Positions 55,821-64,000 of a stretch of 64,000 bases of DNA are shown in pieces; the first letter of the stretch is position 1, and each line of letters opens with the position of its first letter. Origin of the DNA: Avena insularis (lineage: Eukaryota; Streptophyta; Magnoliopsida; Poales; Poaceae). The DNA lies in the NCBI GenBank assembly GCA_023614405.1, contig CM042685.1:188204257-188268256 (forward strand), read 5' to 3'. The notes under the pieces are model-generated. The model saw only the letters and a list, made by a program, of their open reading frames with translations, made no database searches and had not been told where the DNA came from. Both the position numbers and the translations under genes were made by a program.

Positions 55821-57431
55821 TTACTTCTTGGTTTTAGGTACCCATTTTTCAATGGGTCCTTTCATGTTAGTAACAAGGGTCTTTGGGACCCAAATAGACC
55901 AAGCAATATATTCATCAAAAGGACCAACATAATAAGCATAAACATCGCCATAGTCATCACAAAAGAGTTCATAATTCGGATTGTGAGACCCTGCAAAACC
56001 AATATTATTAGTCTTGTCTTTTGTGACAACCTTCTCAGCAGTGCTTGTCTTTAGTTGCACATTCTTGGTCTTGTTCTTCTTGGTCTTCTTCTTCTTGGAC
56101 TTGGTGACATACCCAAGTCCCTCTTTACTATGATTTGACCTTTGCTTGCCAAGGACTTCATCAAGCACACCTTTGTCCTTGGTAGTGATGTCCTTGATCA
56201 CTTCTTTTTCCACATTATCATTTTCCTTGTTACTATATGTTGAGTTTGACGAGCTAGGAGTATCATATTTGGCCAATCGAATTTGAAGCTGATCATGTGA
56301 CTCGTTGAGAATAGAGAACTCGTTTTTCAACGCCTTGTGAACATTGTCAAGTTTCTCCAATTCCTCGGAGAGTCTATCATGAGCAGCCCCAATGTCAATC
56401 CTTTCCTTCTTTAACTTCTTTGCCTTGGTGACAGCATTGTCACGTTCCTTAACGAGTTTAGTCACAATTTCTTCATGTGACTCTTCCATAGACTCAAGCC
56501 TCTCTTCAAGAGAGACCCGAGCTTCTTCTTCTTCTTCTTCTTCTTATTCAAGAGCATTTTTTAGGGATGCAATTTCCATTGCATCCTCCCTTTCAATTCT
56601 GCCCTTTTCTTCGAGGAGTGCTTCGTTTTGGGCCAGCTGATCCATAAGAGCCTCAAAACGAACTTTGTGCTCACCTTTCAAGTTAGTATAGAAATAATCC
56701 AAAGCAATAATCTCTTCTTTGACCTTAAGACTAGCAGGATCATCCATGTCTATCATAGCCTTGGGAAAAGAAGAGTTAGAAGAAGTTACCTCGGAGCTTC
56801 TTGCCATGAGGCAAGTAGCATTCTTGTTGATGATGTTTTCGTTCGGAGAGTCGAAGAGAGATGTTGATGTAGATGTGGTGGCTATAGAAGCCACCTCTTG
56901 AGAGCTATCGTCCTCGTCCTCATCTTCACTCCCCGATGAATATTCTTCTTGAGCCACTAGAACAATCTTTGGTTGCTTCTTGAAAGGAGCATTCTTCTTT
57001 ACAAACTGTTTCTTACGTGGAGCTTTTGATTTGTCCTTGAAAATGAGTCTTCCTCCATTATCCTCTCTACTTTGATATGGACACTCCGCTACGAAGTGCA
57101 GCCGGTCACCACAATTAAAGCATGTTCTCAGCTTGGGACCATTTTCTTTTCTTCCATAGGCTCCACTCTTGCGATCTAGTTCAGCTTTAGCCTTGGCTGG
57201 ATCTTTCCAAAACTTTCTTGCATAAAGAGCCAAGTATTGTCCGTGGATCCTTTTTATATCTTCAGGACAGTCCAGACCTTCTACCGCATATTCATCATGA
57301 TTAATCACACTAGACTTCAAGGCCATGTTGACCCCCTTTTGCATCCCCATAGCTCGAGCACGAGCATCTTCAGCATTCTTGGCAGCCACTTTGAAAGCGG
57401 CCATTTCTTGCATTACCTCATTGGATGACAT
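55821..57431 (-). pseudogene. Element C gag, zinc knuckle, coiled coil and C-terminus
   Basis: One frame runs from 57431 to 55821 with a single TAA at 56544-56546. It encodes SSNEVMQEMAAFKVAAKNAE, the CCHC knuckle CFNCGDRLHFVAEC, a basic block (KSAPRKKQFVKKN region), a Ser/Glu/Asp-rich stretch, a coiled coil (about 56580-56280: LKKERIDIGAAHDRLSEELE and onward), a Lys-rich block and the end WSIWVPKTLVTNMKGP. It continues in frame into the protease. A GAA/TTC microsatellite at 56525-56545 encodes poly-Glu, and the stop lies at its edge. Confidence 0.88.
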
Positions 57432-57463
57432 GAGGTGATAGTTATGCCTACCTTAGAGACTTT

Positions 57464-58300
57464 TCAAATCTGTGGGCTCAAATGGCATAAAACGACATAC
57501 TTGCGCTTGATCCAAGCATCATCAACATGAGTTGCACCGTGGTTTCTGAAGGTTGTGGCTATTGCCTTGAGCCTCCTATACATGTCCTCGTGGTCTTCTC
57601 CATCCAGCATATAAAATCCTTCAGCTTCATTGCTCAAGGCATCATATCTATTCCTTCTCATACTTTCATTTCCAATGAGGAGCTCGGTGAGGGCATCCCA
57701 AGCTTCTTTAGCTGTGCTAAGATGCTGAATGTGTGGCATGTCTTTGTCACCCACACCAAGCTGTATCATGTGTAGAGCTGTAGCGTTGAGTTGGCTATCA
57801 ACCACTTCTATTCTTGTGATATTGTTGGGGTTTCCAACATGAAGACCATTTTCGATGATCTTCCACAACTCTATGGAGGAACTGCACACATGAGATTTCA
57901 TAAAAAATTGCCATTGTGAGAAAGTAGATGCTGAAAGTTTGGGTGGATCACCCCTATTATGTATATGTGGGTGAGGGATAGGCGGATCAGGGGAATACAC
58001 ATGAGAAACCTCATTGTATCCATCCTTACCGCTATCCTTTTTCGAGGAGGATCTCATGCTAGTATCATCACCTACCACTTCGTTATCTTTGGAAACAGTT
58101 TTACCCGTTTCCTTGGATTGCAGAGTGGTATCCTCAGAGTTAGATGGAGGTGATGCTGCGGATGTGGAGAGACGCATTATCAATTGACGCATCTCTTCCA
58201 TCTTAGCCTCCATTGAACTCACCAAGGTTGTTTCCAACGTCTTGAGATCGTTCATGGTGACTACCTCCGGAGCATCACTCCCATCTCCCTTGGAACCCAT
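57464..58300 (-). pseudogene. Element C gag, N-terminal domain
   Basis: The ATG at 58300 starts MGSKGDGSDAPEVVTMNDLK. A short coiled coil and Ser/Thr-rich region precede the capsid N-terminal domain: PPKLSASTFSQWQFFMKSHV, AKEAWDALTELLIGNESMRR and YDALSNEAEGFYMLDGEDHE, with DDAWIKRKYV near the end. A 1-nt frame change at about 57480-57500 and a TAA near 57455 separate it from the rest of gag. The start lies 37 bp from the primer-binding site, so the leader is very short. Confidence 0.9.
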
Positions 58301-58336
58301 ACTTCTCTTAGGCGGTTAAGCCGAAATAAGAGCCGA

Positions 58337-58348
58337 GGCTCGATACCA
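58337..58348 (-). other. Element C primer-binding site variant
   Basis: The minus strand reads TGGTATCGAGCC, two bases from the LTR edge at 58351. It differs from the canonical TGGTATCAGAGC by loss of one A, the same change seen after the 5' LTR of element A (9424-9434). Confidence 0.75.
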
Positions 58349-58350
58349 AT

Positions 58351-59552
58351 TGAAATGGATTGTATGGGCACCTAGAGGGGGTGAATAGGTGCTAACCAAT
58401 TTTAATACTTTTTCAATTTTAGGCTTGACACAAAGTAAATTCTCTAGATATGCAACTACGAGAATTTCCTATATGTAACCCTAACTACTAAGCACGTAAA
58501 GAGGGCGAGGAAACCGTAGTGGAGCACGCGGAACCAGGATTTGTTTTACGCAGTTCCTTCCTTGTTAAGGAAGTACATCTGCGTTGGAGGGTGGGCGGTT
58601 CTAAGACCACCACGCCACAATAAACCTCACCCTATTCTCCGATGGATCTCGCCACGAGAGGCCTGATCCACCTTCTCCACTATTGGATCCCTTGGCGGAA
58701 CCGGTGCCTTTACAACACTATCGGGCACACACCCACAACTGAATTGGGGCTCCGAGATGACAATAAGCTGCCACAAGAACAAGGTTTATCAATATAAACA
58801 AAAGCGAGGATCTAGATATTTGCAAGAAATACTAGATCGGAGGTTCTCAAATGAATGGAGAGGAGATGAAGCGCTTGATTGATGATGAAGATCGAGTTCT
58901 CCTCCTTGATTCCCCAAGGATGGGGCCTTTGGGTGGATCTAGGTGGAGCACTCTTGGATGAAGCTTTCAGATCTGATCTGGTATTTTCGAGATGAATCAA
59001 GAGTTACGGCGGGAGGGAAGTCTGGCTTAAATACCCCCTCCCCGGATCTGGCCGTTGCACAACTTTGGGGGCGGATTATCCGCCCCCCACTTGGGGCGGA
59101 TTATCCGCCCCCTGGGAAAACTCTGTCCCAAGGGCGGATTCTCCGGGGAAAACTCCGCCCCTTCTCTGGGGCTTGCGCCTTGGTGAAGCTTGGTGAAGAT
59201 CTTGGGGGGCGGATAATCCGGCCCCCCTAAGGGGCGGATTATCCGGCCAAGCCGGAAAGTCCGGCCAAAACTCCGCCCCCTCTCTGGGGCTTGCGCCTTG
59301 GCGATGAGCAAGGGGGGCGGATTATCCGGCCCGAGGCGGATTATCAGGCGGAAAATCCGGCCAAAATTCTGCTTACAGGGCTTGCGCTGCAGGCAAAGGC
59401 GGATTATCCGCCTGGTGGGCGATTATCCGCCCAAAGGCGAGTTCTTTTCCCTTTGTTCTCAAATAGAGCTGCAACACTTCAACACACATTAAATGATCCT
59501 TGGTATTGTTATCTAACACACAAAACACTAGGGATTAAGAAATGTTCTTTCA
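58351..59552 (-). mobile_element. 5' LTR of element C
   Basis: A 1,202-bp copy of 49965-51131. It carries the TATTTAA box at 59027-59033 and a palindrome array at 59068-59430 that has drifted in its outer units relative to the 3' copy. Differences from the 3' LTR are largely short deletions in the region proximal to 58351-58800 and rearranged motif units. Confidence 0.93.
59068..59430. repeat. Palindrome array in element C 5' LTR
   Basis: It carries the same GGCGGATTATCCGCC-type motifs as 50706-51030. The unit nearest the LTR edge (59309-59430) differs from the 3' copy, with 'cggcccgaggcggattat' and 'ggcggattatccgcctgg', so the array has been altered since insertion or during replication. 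Confidence 0.88.
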
Positions 59553-59557
59553 GCAGC

Positions 59558-61898
59558 GCCCTCTGGGGTGCTCCCCGTGCCGCCACGAGCTTGTCGGCCC
59601 CTCTGCTTCCTCTTCAATCCTTCAGCGAGGACCACCGGTGAGTAATGTCTTTGTGATTACTCGTGCTTCTGGCTATCTCGAGTACCTCTATGTATCTAGT
59701 GGCCAATCTATATTTAGGGTCTGCACTGATTCTAGGGTTCATATCTGGTGCTTGTAAAATGTTTATATAATCTGATAGTGATGCTCAGTGAAGATTGTGT
59801 TGATCTGATGCTAGTGTTAGTCTGATGTTAGTGTTGATTTTATGCTAGTGTTTCATAGTGTTGCCTCTGGTTGATAATATGGTGGCTTAGTGTGTTCATC
59901 TTCTGTCAGTATCTTCATACTGACAGTAACACTGTCAATGATGATTCACTGCATTAGTGTTTGTTGGCTTGTATGTTTATCCATAGACTAAATTTATTCA
60001 ATAGAGTCTGATGATTCTTTGAAAATGAATGGATATATTGAATGATATCTGAGTATGGTATCAGGGAAATGATATATATTGGTCTGATAATTTATTTATG
60101 AAAGCTAGACTATCTGGTTGGCTTAGCTGTAAGATCATTTCTTGTGAAACCATCTTAGAATGGTACACGAGTTGATCTAGTTGTTGGCTTTACTTATGGT
60201 CAGTACTTGAGACTTGATAAATGCTTAATAATAAGTTGAAAAGTTCACTTATTGTGCATGCCTATGATGCTGGTCTGAGGGTCTAGGAACTAAGTTCCTA
60301 TGTTGCTATCACTTTCAAAATTGGCTAAGGCATCATAGTTGCTTACTAGATCTTGGATCCTAGTTGGTTAAGTTAATGGATTTGTTTGTAGCTTATAAGA
60401 TCTGAGGTGCTACTCCTTCTTGGAGATGTGCCCAGATTTTATAAGAACAGATGATGTAATATATAAGTTGCATTTGGTATGACCAAATTTGTGAGGCTGG
60501 TCTGAGATTTTGGTGTTTTTGATCAAGTTTGGTTCTGACCTTTATATTTAAACCTCTAGGATAGGTTCACCCCACTTGGGTGATCATTGAGAGGTTGTCC
60601 TATGAAACAACACATATTTCTGTTTGGATAAGATGAACAGATCATGTGGATGTTTATGACACTCACCACAAAAATTGATGATTGTAGTGGTTTGTTGTGC
60701 TGGTGGTGTTGTTGGCTTGATCCTGTCCTTCACCTCCTGATGTTGTTCTTGTTTCCCCTGGTTCCTGTGCTTGTCCTTGATCTAGCATGCTCGTCCTAGC
60801 TCCTGTGGCTTGGCCTTGCTGTCCACCTAATTCTCCCCCTCCTTATGTCACCATCTGGTGATGTTTGGGTTGATCTGGTGTGGAGTTTTGTTGGCTGGTT
60901 TGCTTGGCTTTGGCTAAGCTTCTTGTTCTTGTGTGATGTGAGAAATGGATAGGTGCACTAGTGCTTGCCCACGACTGTGCTTGGATCTTTTACTTGTTGA
61001 AGAAGTTGTGGCTGTGTCGACAGCACACCCATGCATTTTGGTGAGTGAGCTACTTGTGTGTCTGCTCCATGGTTGTGGATATGCTCAATGAGGTGTTCTA
61101 CCTTTTGATCTTGTTACTATTAACCTGCCTGGTGAAACTTGCCCCTTTACTTGCTATGATCATTTGACTTATGGCTTATTTATTATGAAAGATTAGATTC
61201 TTTCATATTGGTGAAACTTGCCCCTGATAGATTTAATGATGTAAAATTGAGCAGTGCAACTTACTGGTCTCTACTGAGAGTAAACATTAATAACATAACC
61301 TTTATTTTCCCTTTTGTTTGTTCTTTGTTTTACAGGTACAAGATTTGAAGATTCAAGATTAGTATAGGTTTTCTTTTAGACAGATGTAATCCTTTGTAAT
61401 TTTTATTTCATTCTTTTGTAAGGAATTTTGTAATAGTTCATTAATATGTAAATATTCCTCTTTTTGTAATTTTATTTCTGTAAAGATTCTTTATTGACTT
61501 AATGAGTTACATTTTGTAACTTATTCATGGAATAAATATATGAAATAAATATTCATTTGTTTGATTGTATTTCTTATTTAGAGTTTCTGTTACTATATAT
61601 TATTTCTTGATTAAATAATATTACTAAATCATAACTCTAATCTTTTAAAATATAAACTCAAATCTCAAGTTTGAATTCAAATTCCTTCCCCCAAAACACA
61701 CTAATTCATAAAGATCATGTCAAAATTTATAACGATCACTCTCCAAAGCTATTCTTAAACTTAGAGAGTGAAAGAAACTCTGATCACTTTAAGTTTTTAT
61801 TTGGCGACAAATTTACCCACATTTTGCAGATGGATGCATGCATATGCACAATTTTCTAAATCTACCCTTCGTTTGTTCCTAAATGCTGGGATGTTACA
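59558..61898 (-). mobile_element. Gypsy upstream/shared LTR, segment 4 (U3 start)
   Basis: The part from about 60690 to 61898 is the direct counterpart of 1-1338 without the MITE. The LTR start TGTAACATCCC is at 61898 on the minus strand, beside a polypurine tract at 61901-61914. Thus this LTR is the 5' LTR of element 1 and the 3' LTR of a second gypsy copy. No gene is seen; short frames are LTR sequence. Confidence 0.8.
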
Positions 61899-62189
61899 GA
61901 CTTCCCCCCTTAAATTAAACTTCATCCCGAAGTTTGCTGAAGTGTACCTGAATAGTTCTGGATAGGCTTTTCTTAAGTCATCTTCTTTCTCCCATGTGGC
62001 TTATCTCTCGGGATGATGTTCCCACTGTACCTTGCAGTACTTGATTGCCCTATTTCTCAACCTTTTCCAGTTTCTTCGATTTCTGAGGTTTCTCAACATA
62101 AGTCAGGTCTGCTTGTAATTATATCTATTGATGTGTGATTGCATCATCAGGAACTTTAAGACATTTCTGGAGTTGTGACACATGGAAAA
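61899..62189 (-). pseudogene. Remnant of a second gypsy pol (chromodomain end)
   Basis: Sequence from the polypurine tract (61901-61914) to about 62189 aligns with 1339-1640 of element 1, including the region encoding the chromodomain, with many substitutions and small deletions. It breaks off after 'gtgacacatggaaaa', where unrelated Athila-type DNA begins. No open frame remains. Confidence 0.82.
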
Positions 62190-63045
62190 AGATCGCTGAT
62201 ATGCTCATTGTCTATTGCCTTGTCATTTTGATACGGGATAGTTCCTGTGTCATGGGGCAAGGGGTACCCCGTTGGCGGTTCTCTATGATGCACATATACT
62301 TACAATGACAAGAACTTGCTTGTGACTAAAGTTGAGTAGCATGAGGAACGGCCCTCCTACTCAAGGGACATGAGATTTTCAACTTATGATCTGTCAAGAA
62401 TGTACTTCATATTTGTATTGCTTTAACCTTAATCACTTCAAGATGCCAATGATAGGAGCAATGAGAGATGAAAGCTAATAAGTACCATAATTTTTGGAAG
62501 CTCTTTATGAAACTTGAAATCCCTGCTTCCCTCTGTAAAGAGAATTTTTTTTACTTTTATGTTGAGTCTCCATCTTCTATCTTTATGCACCAATTAAGAG
62601 AGTATAGTTGTCATTCTAAGTTCAATGTGCATTGTCCCAAAACTTATTGATTGATTCATAATCATGGTATTGCTTGTTCTTAAATTATTTTTATCTAGTC
62701 ACCCTTATGAACTTTGAAGGTGTCCTATGCATTTATGTTTTGCTATTTCATGAGGGACAAGCTGAATACCACTCATGCTATGTTTTCTATATGTGAAACA
62801 AACAAATGTCTTTCAATGCATTGTTATTCATGATCTTTTGTTTGTACATTTTCATGTTACAACTTAGTTGCTTTGTCTTATTGTTATAACTACATCTTTC
62901 ATGCTCATGTTTAGAGTACTATGATCCCAGCTATCAATGCTTTACAATATTTTGATCAAGATTGTGATGGTGCATGTCACCTCAAAATTATTCTTTTTAT
63001 CACTTACCTACTCGAGGACGAGCAGGAGTTAAGCTTGGGGATGCT
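62190..63045 (+). mobile_element. Athila-lineage gypsy element, 3' non-coding internal part
   Basis: No gene is seen. The region is AT-rich, ends with aagcttggggatgc (63031-63044) as the polypurine tract, and leads into an LTR. The style of this spacer and of the LTR start fits Athila-lineage gypsy elements common in Pooideae genomes (Sabrina/WHAM type, tentative). The left side is truncated at the junction with the gypsy pol remnant. Confidence 0.6.
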
Positions 63046-64000
63046 TGATATGTCGTAAACGTATCTATAATTTTTGATGCTCCATGCTTGTTTTGTATCA
63101 ACTTTCTTATGTTTTGTCTACACTTTGAGGTATTTTTATACATTTTCTGGAACTAACCTATTAACAAGATGCCATAGTGCCAGTTTCTTGTTTTCTGCTA
63201 CTTTTGGTTTTAGAAAACCTAGTAAGAAAATATTCTCGGAATTGGACGAAACAAAAGCCAAAGTCTATATTTTACCAGACATGACACGGAGACCAAAGGG
63301 TAGACGAGGAGGAGCCACAAGGCAGCCACACCTAGGGCTGGCGCGGGTCCCTCCTAGGGCGCACCACCCTATGGTCTGGGCCCCTCGGGCGTCTACCGAC
63401 CTCGCCCCTTCGCCTAAATACCTCGATGCAGAAACCCTAAGCATCCGATCAAAAATCCATGAAAGAGTGTAGCCACAGCCACCATCGTCCCTAGATAGGA
63501 GGGACCTGAAGCTCTTCCCGGCACCCTGTTGGAGGGGAGAGATCATCCTGGAGGCCTTCTTCATCACCATGCCAGCCTCTGGAGTGATTCATGAGTAGTT
63601 CACCCTTGTACTATGGGTCCATACAGTAGCTAGATGGTTGTTTCTCCTCTTTTGTGCTATCATGTTTAGATCTTCTGAGCTCCGTTCATGATCAAGATCA
63701 TCTATGTGTAATGCTACATGTTGTGTTTGCGGGGATCCGATGGATATTGAGTACTATGTCAGATTGATTATTGATTCTATCATGTCTATGTTATTTGTGA
63801 TCTTGCATTCTCTTCGTTGCTAGTAGATACTTTGGCCAAGTAGATGCTTGTAACTCTAAGAGGGAATATTTATGCTCGATAGTAGGTTCATGCCTCTAGT
63901 AATCTGGGGAAGTGACAGAAATCTCTAATGTTGTAGATGTGTTGTTGCTACTAGAGATAAAACAAAAATCCTTTGTCCAAGGGCAATTGTATTGTTTACT
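63046..64000 (+). mobile_element. Athila-like 3' LTR (start; runs off the window)
   Basis: It begins TGATATGTCGTAAACG then 'gtatctataatttttgatg', directly after the polypurine tract. A candidate TATA box ctaaata lies at 63414-63420, followed by a GC-poor leader. The end and target duplication are beyond the right edge. The frame at 63074-63472 spans U3 and is not a gene. Confidence 0.7.

Larger units (their letters stand above)
49965..59552 (-). mobile_element. Copia element C, Maximus/SIRE-like, full length
   Basis: The plus-strand ends are TGAAATGG and TCTTTCA, with GCAGC duplications at 49960-49964 and 59553-59557. LTRs are 49965-51131 (3') and 58351-59552 (5'). The minus-strand internal order is gag, zinc knuckle, protease, integrase, RT, RNase H. 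Gag with a long coiled coil and a WSIWVPK end places it in the Maximus/SIRE lineage. Damage is limited: a few stops and frameshifts, while RT and integrase catalytic residues are kept. It inserted into the gypsy LTR. Confidence 0.96.

Noticed and set aside
63074..63472. 132-codon frame at the right edge
   Set aside because: It runs through the start of an LTR and across a TATA-like box; no domain is visible.

Overview
This window looks like intergenic DNA from a large grass nuclear genome. The sequence supports a Pooideae grass (Triticeae, oat or ryegrass relatives); I cannot narrow it further. The basis is a BARE/Angela-type copia element, Maximus/SIRE-type copia elements, a CACTA element with termini CACTACTAGGAAA, a Stowaway MITE beginning CTCCCTCCGTCCC, and a Cassandra-type terminal repeat carrying 5S rRNA sequence. 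I found no convincing host gene. Nearly every base can be assigned to a transposable element, and almost all element genes are broken by stops or frameshifts.

Layout. The outer frame is a minus-strand Tekay-like Ty3/gypsy element. Its 3' LTR is at 1-1338 (cut by the window edge, with a Stowaway MITE at 907-1030), its internal region is 1339-7645 (orf0, gag, protease, RT, RNase H, integrase, chromodomain), and its primer-binding site is 7632-7643. Its upstream LTR appears to be split into four pieces (7646-7759, 16291-17184, 48880-49964, 59558-61898; about 4.4 kb in total) by three inserted copia elements. Beyond the start of that LTR lies a second polypurine tract and a scrap of a second pol gene (61899-62189), so two gypsy copies appear to share one LTR. 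From 62190 to the right edge is the 3' part of an Athila-lineage element with its LTR starting at 63046.

Insertions in the split LTR. (A) A plus-strand BARE/Angela-like copia at 7760-16285 has ACATT target duplications. (B) A plus-strand Maximus/SIRE-like copia at 17185-48879 has gag but no visible pol. (C) A minus-strand Maximus/SIRE-like copia at 49965-59552 has GCAGC target duplications and a complete but damaged gag-pol. Element B carries further insertions: a gypsy solo LTR (20501-24888, TTATG duplications), a Cassandra-like solo LTR with 5S homology (25892-26174, TTCTT duplications), a gag-only gypsy element D (28097-38042), and a CACTA transposon (39686-46447, CAA duplications). Nesting is three levels deep, and target duplications give much of the order directly.

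Most interesting. Element C has GGCGGATTATCCGCC-type palindromes in U3 of both LTRs and three more copies of the same motif inside pol, between integrase and reverse transcriptase. Element B has an analogous CCGGTAGTACCGG array in the same place relative to a matching TATTTAA box. The CACTA element carries a small reading frame with a viroplasmin/RNase H1-type N-terminal domain plus a C-terminal membrane segment, and more than 30 inverted subterminal motifs.
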